Shown piece by piece: positions 12,023 through 25,000 of a stretch of 64,000 bases of DNA (position 1 is its first letter; each line of letters begins with the position of its first letter). Below the pieces are notes generated by a model that saw nothing but the letters and a program-made list of their open reading frames with translations, had not been told where the DNA came from and did not search any database. Source of the DNA: Brachionus manjavacas (Eukaryota > Rotifera > Eurotatoria > Ploima > Brachionidae). Location of the stretch: assembly GCA_019054805.1 (NCBI GenBank), contig JAHQIY010000003.1, positions 2,666,001 to 2,730,000 on the forward strand, in the 5' to 3' direction. The position numbers and the translations under genes were made by a program.

Positions 12023-13050
12023 TTAGGCATAATAGCTCGGTGAAATAAGAATGTCCATCAGTATTGACAACTGGCTCTCATCGAACTTAAGCTTGTGCTC
12101 TGACCAATTGTCGTAATGCGTTCGCCTAAACTCACTCAGACACTTTCTAACTGAGCTCTGAATTGGCACTTGATCGTTGGTAAAGCTGCACAAATAAGTG
12201 ACTACTTCGGGTAGATAATCCGGTACATCGTAAGGACACGAGTTAACAATCGAGCACAGACCCAGAATTCCTCCATGTCTCTTTACCAAATTGGACATGT
12301 TAGTCACAATTTTGCCTGTTTCCTTATCTTTTTTCTTGCTTTTATGACACTCAAACTTTTTAGCTTTGACACAAGCTCATCATCAACTTGAATAAAATTC
12401 GAGTGAATCAAAGCTGTAAGTGCTAGACTTGCACACACTCGAACCTCCAATTGTTCGTCCACTAGAGAATCTAATATTAAATTTTTTATAAAAGCTTTAA
12501 CTTCATTCTCAACAAGGAACAGATTAAAAATTCCAAAATTTTGCAGCATTTGCACACCAGCCAGTCTGGACATCCAACTCTTCATTTTTACTATGACAGC
12601 CAATTGATTTATGAATTCTCTAGAGCTTTTTTGTCCATTATCCACATCGATAAGGCTATTCGGATCATTGGCAGTTGGGTTTTAATTGTAACCTCTTGGG
12701 CTGCTATTTTGTCCACACTGCACAATTGAGGTATCAACCGTATTATATGATGGTTCACAGGCTGATACGATTTGTAAATGTAATAGCCGAACCAAGCAAA
12801 GATGGTTTGTAAGCAGTTGATGGCCGATTGGTGCTGTGGACTTTTGGTATCGGCTAATTTAGCCGCTTCATTCTCTTCGACAGAATCAGACACAGAGCTA
12901 AACAGGTCGATTCCTTTGTCTAAACGCTTTTCTAAGTAGTCTATGAAGCGTTTCATGTTTTTCATTTGATTTATGTTTTTTTGAGCGTTGTTTGAGCTGT
13001 TTATTGAAGCAGAATAGTCTATATCTGTCACATGACTCAGAGCCAAACAA
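12023..13050 (-). CDS. PSME4: PSME4 exon 12 (terminal)
   Basis: Encodes the C-terminal HEAT repeats (LDSLVDEQLEVRVCASLALT, NLVKRHGGILGLCSIV, SSCPYDVPDYLPE-like block, FRRTHYDNWSEHKLKFDESQ) and the SPSYYA end. The frame shifts twice by one base, both times in a run of six A (minus strand): 12627-12632 and 12329-12334. An intron cannot explain either shift, since the implied introns would be 20-36 nt. One missing A in each run restores a continuous family match. Confidence 0.92.
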
Positions 13051-16000
13051 CTTTTAATAAAAAATTAATTTATTTTTTTTAATTCCCTCTTATCAAAGAA
13101 TCTTCAATGCATTATTTGTCAGCACTAGAGTATTTTATTCGCGAAAGTGCATCCTTCAAAGGATTTCTTCATAAAAATAAAAATTGACTTGGCGCTATCA
13201 CGCTTTATAAAGAATTTTTTTTTATTGAAACATTTATATGAAAGCTGTTTACATAGAATAAATAAAAGAGAAAAAATTTCTCTTTTCCATTCTAGTCTTT
13301 AAGTTCGGTCAGTTTTAATGTTTTTTTTTAATTATGAGACCAATTTTATTGATTTGGCGATCGAAAATTCAGATTTAAGAAAAGTACCAAAGAATAGTTA
13401 AGAGTCGTGGAACTTTAGATGAAGAATTGAGCGTAAATACAAGAAATTTGCTAAAGCTCTTTCCAATTAATTTACTTAGATGAAAACCTGATTTAATGAA
13501 AGCTATGGAGTCTTGATGCTGTTTGAAAAAAGAATTTATGTAAAATCATGTAAAATTGCGTAAAACTAATAAATTTTATGCGAAAATTTAAATTAGATAA
13601 CATTCTACCACTAAATAAAAAATAAAAAATTTAAATTACTTATCGAAATCATTATTCTATTAAACTTAATTCTAGGTATTTTTTCTATTGTGAACATTCA
13701 AAATAAAATTTTTTGCTGGAAATAGCTACTTAATTGCCAAAGCATCATTAAAATCTGAACAGAAAACAACCCTGTATATTGCGGCATCTTGAAGTTAACT
13801 AATGCAAAAAATATAATAAATGTTAGATAAGGCTCTGCAAAAACTCTGCAATTTTGCAGGAAAATGCACGTAATTAAAAAGCATTTAATTCAACTGCGCA
13901 ATTTAATTGCAGAGTTTTTGCAGAGCTTTTTCTAATATTTAGCATGTTTTTGCATTAATTAGCATTTTGCAGAGAGATTTTCTCAAATAGCATTCAAAAG
14001 TTATAAAAAATACTTTTTGATCTGATTTTTTTGATCCTAAATTCAAGATGTCAAATATTGCCTTGAATTTAGAAGATTTTCAGGAATTATGAAGGATTAA
14101 ATTATATTTGGCTTTTACTTCAGTGGAAAAGTTAGATAAATAGCTTTTCTGAATTGAAAAGATCGAATTGAAACGAACTTAACAACCCCTAAAATTTTGG
14201 TGAACTTTTAAGAAAATCATTTTAAAACAAAAATTTTTCAAATTTAAAATTTAAAATTAAAACCTTTTTTGGCCAAGAAATGGAGAGATTTGACAAAAAT
14301 TTTTTAAACGATAATTTTATCCTTTTTGATTTTTTAAGCAACAAAAGTACTTGAAGCAAAACGCAGATCAAGTTAAGTTTTGACCAAAAGAAATTTTGCT
14401 GTGTGTTGGTCAGCAGAAAATAATGAAATATCATTTTTACTTAAAACTTAAAAACGCATTCTGCGTATGCATTAATCAATTTGTGTGCTCATCAGGAATT
14501 GAGAGTGTGGTGACACAATATACCCCTTTTATGAGTTTTGCTATGTTTTTTACACTTCCCAATATTAAATTTAAGATAAAACTTGTTTTTTTTTTGATTT
14601 TAGAGAAAAAAAAGCTCTTTAATTGTACAAAAATTTTTAGAAGGCTAATAGTAATGACTTGTTCACATAAAAATAAATAAAAAAAAAAAAATTTTTTGAA
14701 AAGACTCTATTTCAAATAGAAAATATCAGCTTCCATTTTTGTTCAATAAATATCATTTTTTTTAAATGTTCACATATTTTCAGAACTTAAAATTTTAAAA
14801 TTATTTTGTTCACTTATACATGAACAAAAAATTATGTGATTAAATTACCTAACCGACTAGACCCACTAAATTTATTAGGAAATCATTAAAATTAAATTGC
14901 AGAGTTATTGCAGAATTTAAATTTGGGTGCTAGAAAGTTTGTAACAGCTGATAAACTTTGCAGAACAATTTTTAGGCTCACAGTAAAAAGTCATTTAATT
15001 TTAAAATTTTTGTTTTTGATTACTTCTTTTTTTTGATTTTAAAAGAAAAAAAAGCTTTTAAATTTTTCAATAATTTTTAAAAGGGAAATTGTAATAAAAA
15101 TAAAATTTTTTTTAACTTACAATCCAATTTTTTCCCGAACAGATTTATAAGGATGACTCATATTGTTCAAGAAAAGATCAATTAAGCTAGCCCAAAATTC
15201 GGGCGCCCGCCATTCAACTTGACTAAACGCTATCAAAAATTGCAAGCAGCTTGTTTGCTGAAAAGAAGTTGATGTTGAACTCGACTCACTGGTTTCTTGG
15301 TCACTATTTGGCAGAATTTTGAAAGCCAAATTTTTGAAATAATTAAGATAAAAAGTGAGTCGTCTTGGATCTTGGTCTTCATAAGCATTCGAAAAACACG
15401 ACTTCCAAAGGCTCAAATTTTCACTAGTCACATTTTCTATCAAAAGATTAAAAACTGATTCCAGGTCAGACCAAAGCTTTTTTAATTGATCAAATGACCA
15501 GTATTTTGATCCTCTGATGAGAGCGCTGGTCAGCTCAGCGGCTAGTTTGTGGCTACGCTCTTGAGTAGTCGTTTCTTTATCTGTTATCAAATTTTTCAAA
15601 TGACTTTCCAGATTGGGAATTATGTCTATGGTTCCGTAATTTCTGAACAATGACTTGAACAAATAGAATGCTTTTTTGTCAAACTTTTCATGGCCGCGAC
15701 TCTCTTCTATTCTGTATAGTTGAAGAAACTTGACAAAAAAATTAGGATCCTTTTTAAATCGGTTGACTACTGGTCTCATCGCTTTTGAAAAATGGTCATT
15801 CTCTGTAGTGTCTAAACTGTAGACTTTTCTCTTATTCAGATTGACTTTTATTTTTGACGGCCAGCAATAGTAACCCCAGTAGGACTTGTCCAAAAATTTT
15901 GTTTCTGACCAACTAGAATTGGTGAGAAAATTAGGATCATAAAGATGCCACTTGTTGTCCTCTCTATATCCTGGATTGTATGTATTGATTTCGATTGAGG

Positions 16001-19000
16001 AGACAGCATTTTTTGTTTGTTCTTTGATCAAGTCTTCGGCCTTCATTTCAATAGTTTGTTTTTTATGTTTGACCATTTTAAATATTATGCACAAAGCATC
16101 AATTGCTATCTTTTATTATATTTGAAGAAAAAATTAAACAATGTTTTTTTTATTTTAATAGATATTTAATTTTAAAATTTTTAATATTTGTTTTCATAAG
16201 AGATAATTATTTGGCACCTTAAATTTTATGATAAATTCAAAATATCTTTTCAATTGAGAGAGTCTATTTTTTAGATATAAAAATTGATCTTTGAATTAAA
16301 TAAAGTTATTTTTATATAACATGCTTTACATGTTATGATGATATAAAGAATAAAATAGTTTAAAATACAAATATTTACTCAATCCGTTGATAAAATCAAT
16401 TTTTAAGTTTAAAATTTTTAAACTAATTTTTTGTAAAGTTTATTTTGATTTTTTTTCGATTTCAAAAATAATTGTACACTATGATCTTTTAGACTAACAA
16501 GTAACATTTAGACTTCAATGTTACATTAAAGTAAACGTGTTTGTCTTATTTGTGAATCATCGAATTAACTTTTATTTTGATTTAATTGAATTTTACTTTA
16601 GGTTTAATAAATTTTTTTTTTTTTATTTCTCATATATATGTTGCTCTAAAATAAATTATTTTTTAGATAAAATTAAATCTAAAAATATTACTCTCTAGTA
16701 AAATAATCATCGTAAATTATTTGTTATGCAAATAAAGGAAAAAAACTACTTAATAGTTGATTTTTTTAATTTTAAATAATGATAGTTTTTAGAAGTAAAA
16801 GAATTAAAACAAATCAGAAATATGTTCTATTTAAGCGAAATGATTTTTGAAGATAAATTTTATCTGTTAGTTTTTAAAAATTTGTTAAAAATTATTTTAG
16901 AATTTTTTTTTAGATTTTTATTCTAATTAGAAAACAACTTGGTAAAAATTATTTGATAAAACTTGGCTCAAATTAAAAAATTGAATTTTAACTATTAACT
17001 CATAATGAAAATCAAATAGATTTAGATAGAATTAAATAAAATATAAAATAAAGTTAAACTTAATTCTTTTGTTTTAAAATATTTTTATTAAGTGAAAAAA
17101 GACAATATTTTAATACCTAAGTAAAAATTCTTCCATAGTTTACAACCAAAAACATTATAAATTAGAACGTTAAAAATTTTAGATAAAAGTAAAAAGATTA
17201 TTACTATATTTTAAAAATACAAAATATTAGTTTGAAGTAAAAACTTTTAAATGCTACTTTAAAGTTGGCAACTCTAAATTGTAACATTAATGTAATATAA
17301 TTTATACTCTAAATGCTTACAGTGCTAGCATTCAAAATTAAATTTTATATTAAATTGAAAAGATCGATATTTACTACCAACGTTTTTAAAATAAAAAATA
17401 TCAAAATAAACTTTTCAAAAAATTAGTTAAAAAATCAAAATCTAAAAATCGATTTTATCAATGGATTGAGTAAATATATTTATTTTGAGTTATTTTATTC
17501 TTTATATCATCATAACATGTAAAGCATGCTATTGATTACGAAGCTGAAGTTTGCAATCCATTCTTAGATCATTCATCATTCTTGGAAGAGAGAATAGTAA
17601 GAGGTGAGTTAAAAGATCAATATAAAGTAATTAGAAATTTTGATGAAGTAGTCTTGTTTTATTCTCTAAAGAAGAGAAGTCATTGTAATGGTTTTGCCAA
17701 GCCAATGGTTCTATTAGAGATCACGCTTCTTTTCAAAATCAAGTTTTGAATTATTTGAACAGTTTGACAACCAATGGAACATAATGACTCAATCTTTTCC
17801 TGATGTATCTTCCACTCAGCTCAAAAAAGTCTATTCGAGACAATTAGTAGTTGAATTTTATTTAAGGCCTCAGTTTAGGTAATTTTGCAGTGGAAAAAAA
17901 ATAAGTAGACGAAAGAAATGGTTTTTTTCAGCCCAAAATTAATAAATATGATTTTCATTTGAGATATGGTCATTTAAGTGATCAATGCACTATTAAAGCC
18001 AGAGGCCCTCAAGGTTCAGTAACTAGTCCACTCCAGACTTGTTTTTAAGTCACAAGTCTTAAGTCAAGTCAAGTCAATGACTTAAAATTTTTTTTTAGTG
18101 AAGTTTAGTCAAGTCAACTAATTTTCTGATTTTTAAACTAAAAAATAAAAATGATTTTTTATTTTAATCCAAAAAAAGTTTAGCTTTAAAATCAGAAAAT
18201 TAGTTGACTCGACTGAACTTCACTAAAAAAATGAAAAAAATTTTTAAGACATTGGCTTTGACTTAAAAAAAAAAAATTAAGTCATGACTTTGACTTGACT
18301 TAACTTAAGACTTGTGACTTACAAGCAAGTCTGGTCCACTCCTTTTTAGCAATTTTATAAATGACATATCGAAAAGAAATAAAACAAACACCCAGTATTC
18401 ACTTCTTTTTGCAGATAATTTGGCGATTTGTTTATTTTCAAAAAAATAGGAAATCTTGTAAACATGATAAATAAGTATCTAAAAGAAATTGAAAGATGGT
18501 TTACCAAATGAAAAATTAAAATTTCTATTGAAAAGTCATGTTACATGATTTTTTAGAAAAAAATTAAAATCAAAATCAAAAAGTCAAATTCTTAGGCATC
18601 ACATTGAACTCAAAACTTACTTTTGGTCCAATGGTAGATGAACTAAAAGAACGCTGTTTTTCAAGACTTAACTAAAAAAAATTTCTCTCAAATAAAAAAT
18701 GGGTTTTAAAACCAAAAACATTAGCTGATCTTTACATATCTTTGATAGGATCAATCTTGGCTTATTCTTTTCCTTGTTTAAATTAATTTCCAGAAACTTA
18801 CATAAAAAATGCACCAAGAGGCTTTCAATAAACTTAAACTACTAAAAGTCTAAAATCGACTTTGTTTGAGAAATGCCAGGGCAGGATTGAGTCATTCTGT
18901 TCCATTGGTCGTTAGACTGTCCAACTCAATTGTGTAATTGCTACCAGACAATTTCTTCTTTTTTTCCTGAACCAGACTTGGGCAAAAGTCAAAAAAAGTC

Positions 19001-22000
19001 ATTTGACTTGATTTAAAATTTTTTTATAAAAAAAAAGTCACTAAAATTGAAAAATTTAGAGAAAAAAATTTTTTTTTTTTTTCGAAAGTTGTAGATTTTT
19101 TTTTATATTCAATGTTGATGTCGAACACTTAATGTTAATTCTTTCTTTTTTTCGATATTTAAAAACAAAATTAAAAAAAAAGAATTTAAAGTCAAGTCAA
19201 ATGACTTTTTTTTTGGACTTTTGCCCAAGTCTGTCCTGAACTATCAAATATTTAAACATGTCTAACCTCTAGCTATTTCTATATATCTTTTTTAATTTTA
19301 TTTTAATTATTTTAATTTTTTTTAAATTAAACAAATAAATAAATATATTTTTTGATCCTAAAAAATTAAAAAAAAAACTCTTGGCTGTTATCATTATGTT
19401 CTGTTTTATCACACAGCCCAATGAAGCTGTGGTGCTGTGAGCCAGCACAACTTTTCTCATTAAAAAAATATTTATTAAAAGACATCCTACTTTTCTTATG
19501 TGAATGTTTTCGTGTATCAACGAGTCCACAAATAGTTCGGTGCATTCAGGCTTCATTAGTTGGTTGTCATTTTGACACGAAAAAAGCAAATACATTAGAG
19601 ATCCATAGCTAGTTGACTGATTTTTCCAAGACAAAGTCGATTCTCTGGCAATCGAAATAAGATTATCCATTAGATTGGCTATTTGCTGAGTTTCTTGCTT
19701 TGAATTTTTAAGAAAACCATCAAGTCTTTTGTCACTGTCAAACGAAAGCTTAGTTTTTTCACTTAATTCAAAAGCCAACTGCACAGTGCCATTGTCAAGC
19801 TGAACTCTGTTCTCAAAAGAATCAAAGTCTTTGTCCAAACGAACATAAATCTTGTCAAGTAGAGCTTGCACCGAGGGTTTTTCGTAACTCTGACATCTCA
19901 ACAAAACTGGCCACAGTTGGTTTAGCACGCTCCAGTTTTGTTTTATCATCAACGAGTCTAGATAATTATTTCCACTGATAATGTACAAGCATCCCTTTAG
20001 CTGATCATGGGTCAGTTTGCTTTCATCGTTTATATTGCATTTGTTAAGCATGGCCACCACTTTGGGCACTATGACCAAATTGGAATGCGGATAATGTGAT
20101 AAAAAGGAAAATAATTGAGACTGTGCGTCCTTGCGCACACTTGCATAAACAGAATCGACTGATAATTTAAAAAGAGTATCAATAACACGAATGTCAAGTT
20201 CATTCAATCGAGTGTGGATATAGAAGGTCCGGTATTGATACTGAAGGACTATTCTGGTGATGAGTTCCGGTCGGAGAGTGTTCTTCTTGCCTAGAAGTTT
20301 ATTTTGCAATGATGACTTGTTGGTATGATGATTTTTCCATAGCTTTTCAAAGTCACTCACAAAAAAACCATAAGTAATGCTCGTTGTGCACAAAACCTAA
20401 AAATAAAATATGATATTTTAGTTTTTTAATTAGTGAAATTTAAGAAAAAAAATTATTAAAAAAATTTCCTATGTATCAAAGCATTGATTTAAAGTAGACT
20501 TGTTTTTACAAGTTTTAGTCAAAGTCTTTTAGTCAACGGCATTGGGAATTTTCATACAAATCTTCCAAAAATTCTAAAAAATTAAATTCTTTTTCACTAA
20601 TTTAAAATGAAAAAATTGAGCTTTTTAAATATTTTGAGATTTATTTATTCTTATTGATTTTTTTTTAATTTGTAAATTAGTTTTATTTAAATTGTCATCG
20701 TTGTTTAAATAATGTTGAATTAGGTGATTAAAATTGTAAATAAATACGACTTACATGTTTAGGCTGGTTTATTTTTAATTTAAAAATTAAGAAAAGCGAA
20801 AAATTTAATTTTCAATTCTAAATAACATACAATTTGATTAAAAATAATTTTTTACAGGAATTTAAATTTTGTATTTGAATTTTTGTATGAAAATTCACAA
20901 TGCCACTCATGACTTAACTTAAATTCAATTAAACTTAAAAAAATCAGTTCTTTAATAAAATATGATACAAAAATTCAAATAATTTTTCGATTAAGAAGTT
21001 TTTTAATATATGAATAAATTTATTCATTTAGAAATCAAATTATTTTAAAAAAATTTTTTTTTTTACTTTTTGAAGTTTTTTCCATTAATTAATCTTAATC
21101 AGTTAAATAGTTATTGTTAATAAATATAAAAAAAATTGAATTTTTTTTTGAACAATCAAACCTTACGGCAAATTAATGTTTCAAATCAACTTTTAAGATC
21201 AAGACGATCATTTAAAATTTTAAAACTTAATTAATCTATGGATTTTGATAATTTTTAAGAAATACCAAACATTACTTGACATGTTATGTCTAAAAATGGT
21301 TCATTATCAAATTAATATCAAAATGATCGATCTCTAATTTATTTAACAAAAAAAATCAACAATTTAAATAATTCAGGTTAAGTAAATTCAAAAATTAATA
21401 TTTATAACTTTTATATCCATTCATTCAAACTTAAATAATGTTATTTTTCCAGTTAAATAAATTATTTAATTTAAAACAGTAAATTTTTCTAACTTTAAAA
21501 GTAAGTTTTTATTAAAATCAATTAAAATATTTAAACTTATTAAAGTGCGATCAAAAGGGAGATTTTAAAATTTTTAAAATAAAAATAAACTTGACATGAC
21601 ATGACATGACATGTATTGGAAAAAAATTTATTTCTTCTCTATTATCAAAAAAAAATGAGAAAATCTACAGAAACTGATTTAATAAATTTATTTTTAAATT
21701 TTAATATACCAATTCTAAATAAAAAATTGCCAAAAATTAATTATATAAAAAAATTTAGCTTTAAGAAATAGTATAAAAGACAAATACTTCATAACTTTTA
21801 CTTAAAAAATTTTTGTATAAATTATTCTAAAAAATTTTTTTCTCTCTTTTTCTTTTTTCAATTTTGCTGTATCAAGAAATTATTTACAATTTTATATATA
21901 AAAAATTTTTCTTTTTGTTTAATTTGTGTATAATTTATAAATAATTTTGTAATCTCTAAAAAAATTTTTTATTATTATATTTTGCTTTTTTCTTTCTCTT

Positions 22001-25000
22001 TTTCTTTTGATATTAATTTGTAAAAAAAATAAAAAATTTTCGGTCATTTAGATCCTGAAGAAGCCTTAATCAAGGCGAAACGCGTAGATTTAATATTAAA
22101 ATTTAAATAATTTAATATTTTTATTATATTTTTATTTTTATTATTTTTTATAATAAAATAAAAATTTTTTTAAAAAAATCAAATTTAATTTGATCTTGAT
22201 CTCAAACTTCAATTTGCCAACCTTACTTAACTTTTTTTAAATAATTCAAAAACGAATTGAATTTTAATTTAAATTTGAATTCAAATTTAAGAGTCAATTC
22301 CGAATCGACTTTTAGATATTTAAGTTTTTTATTTTAATCGAACAATATAAACTTTATAATCTACACTTTAATAAAAATATTTGAAAAATTATTCTTTACT
22401 TTTTGAGAAACTTGCTGATTACTTCTCTATTTAGAGTATAACATTTCTTTGCAAGTTGGGTAAAAAATTTTTTTATCATCTTTTAAATTTATTAGTGTTT
22501 AAAAAATGTTGATTTTTAGCATAATATTTTTTAGTCTTCTATGACAATTATTTTTTTTTCCATTCATTTAATTAAATTAAACTTTTTCCCAGTCTGTAAA
22601 ATAATTTAATGCCAATACCCTAAACAAAAGAAAAACAAATTTATTTAATTTCAACATTTTGAAAGTCATTGTCTCGATAGTCAATTTCCTCATTAAAAAT
22701 AAAAAATTTCTTTTTAGAAAAGAATCTTCAACTAGTTCATTTAAAAAAAATCTAAACTCTACATTAAAAAATTACCCTTGATATTAATTGCAAAAGAAGC
22801 GTTTCATTTGAATGAGATTTGGTCAATTTTTCTACGAGATCAATCAGAAATTGAATGCATTTTTCTCTTAGGCCAAACATCAGTTCTCTGTGTCTGCAGC
22901 TTATTTTAGAGTATTCATGATTTTCATCATTGGCATAAGCAATTTCAAATCCGAGTCCCTTTTTTGCATCATCCAAATGGCCAATTTGCACTTGAGTATT
23001 GATGTGGTCAGTCACGTTTTTGTACTTGACCGCTCTTTTAATAAGTCTTGAGCCAGAATACATGAGATGATTGACAAAATTGAGCTCACGATTTCTTTCT
23101 TCTTTAGAAGTTCGGCTCATGTCATCAATTGTCTTGGTCAAAAAGTCAAAAGATTCGTTGAGATTATCATTTATAAAATCCAAACATGTTTCAATCTCTT
23201 GTGCATTTGGTATATGATATCTGATGCCTAGATTAAAGATGTCTCCGGTTTTTGCCCAATCTCTAACTGGTAAGTGGGATTTGAAAAACTCTTCTTCATT
23301 ATCGAACACAAAATTGTATTCTACCGAAGACTGCTCAATTGGGTAGATGGTCGATAAAGAAACGACTGTGTTTCGCAGCATGGAACTTAAATAAGTGGTC
23401 ACTTCTTTATTAACTGCACGTCTATACCAGGATATTATATGCCTGATTTTAGGCATATATTTTATTAATATCAAACCATTTGATCTAGTTAGCTTAAATT
23501 AAATTTTATTATTTTTTAAATGTGATTATGGTAGAAATTCATGTACCTCTGTTGCAAGCTGTAGCTTCCATTCAACTTCAATATCACCTCGTTCGTCTTT
23601 TAAGAAGTTTTCATCTTAAAAAAATAATTAAATGCTATAAATGGTATTAATTGAATTTTTTAATTTAGAAAAATTTAATTATAGATTAAATCTTTTATAA
23701 GATATCTGAAATTCAATTTAAAACAAATTGCTCTAATATCGGGGGTGTTCTTAAATTTCATCTCAAATTTAAAAAAAAATAACAGTAAATATTTCTTTAT
23801 CTGAAATAAAAAATAAAACTAAAAAATTTTTTTTGTTAAATTTTTATTGAATTAGAGGTATAAAAAAATTTATCATTTGTGGTCTCATTTGTGATAAAAT
23901 TTTGATTTTTGAAGATGTGTAATTAGCTTTTAGTTAAAAAGCTATTTCTAATTTATTTCTTATTTTCATTTCGTTTCAAGATAAGTCAAAAATTTTCATA
24001 ATACTTTTCCTGATTTTTCAACTGACCTTAAGCTCCTCCAACTTATTTATTGTACTGCATGATTATTGTGGTTAAAAATGTCTGTCCGAAATTTCAAAAA
24101 GATGTGATGATGAAAATTTAACAGTTAGGGTGAAATTTTATCTTTTCTTCAAAAATAATAAGCTTTAATTACAAATTTTTTTTTTGGCATTTTCTAGTCT
24201 CATAAATTACCTATACCTCTAAGGCCTTCTTGTTCGCAGAGGTAATGAAACTTCGAATGCTAGTTTGATACATCATTTTATATTTTATCATGTTTTATGT
24301 CGGAAGAGTAGAACTTAACGTTGCTGGAAGACTCTCAATCATTGAGCGTGTGAAAGTGATATGCGACCAGGTATATTTGGAAAATTTTGTTTCTATTTTA
24401 ATAGTAAATTTAGTAAAATCTTTTCGAAAAAATTCTAAAATTAAGCTTAGAAAATATGATTAAAATTTTAAGCTCTTTCTAATATCTGAGAAAAATTCTA
24501 AGAAAATATTTTGCCATACCTTCCATGGATGGACAATGAGATTAAACTTATAAAAAACCATTTTGCTATTTGTGCTCTTTGTACTTTATCATACTTTTTG
24601 GAATTAATGGTAATTTTAATCATTTTATTAAAAATTTAACGGAGTCCGAGGCGGAACTCTGGTTTAGGGAGATAAACATAATGAGAATATTAAAAAGTTA
24701 AAATCCTTTTTTAACTTTTTGTTCTTAATGGTAATAAAAAAAGGTTTTAATTAATCAATATTTTAAAAATCAATTTTAAGTTTAACTTATATTTTTCTTA
24801 CCTCCAGCATACCCGAATCCCTAAACCACGGACCCCGTTTAAGTTTTAATTTAATGATTAAAATTACAATTAATTACAAAAAGTACAAAAAGGAACAGGG
24901 CCTAAAAAATTTAAAATTCGATAAAGGATAAAAAGTACAGAAAGGATTTTAACTTTTTAATATTCTCATTGTCTTTACCTTAAACTTTCTGAAAAACCTC

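Noticed and set aside
12600..12700. A micro-intron to explain the frame change in PSME4 exon 12
   Set aside because: The only phase-compatible GT-AG pair would be about 20 nt, too short to splice; a homopolymer indel is simpler.
14222..14680. ORFs of 70 and 94 residues in PSME4 intron 11
   Set aside because: Low-complexity K/L/F-rich translations on both strands; no splice or homology support.
19269..19490. Continuation of the PSME4 exon 10 reading frame to a stop at 19269
   Set aside because: The text after HIRK is not conserved, whereas splicing at the GTAGGA donor to 16109 continues the family alignment in phase.
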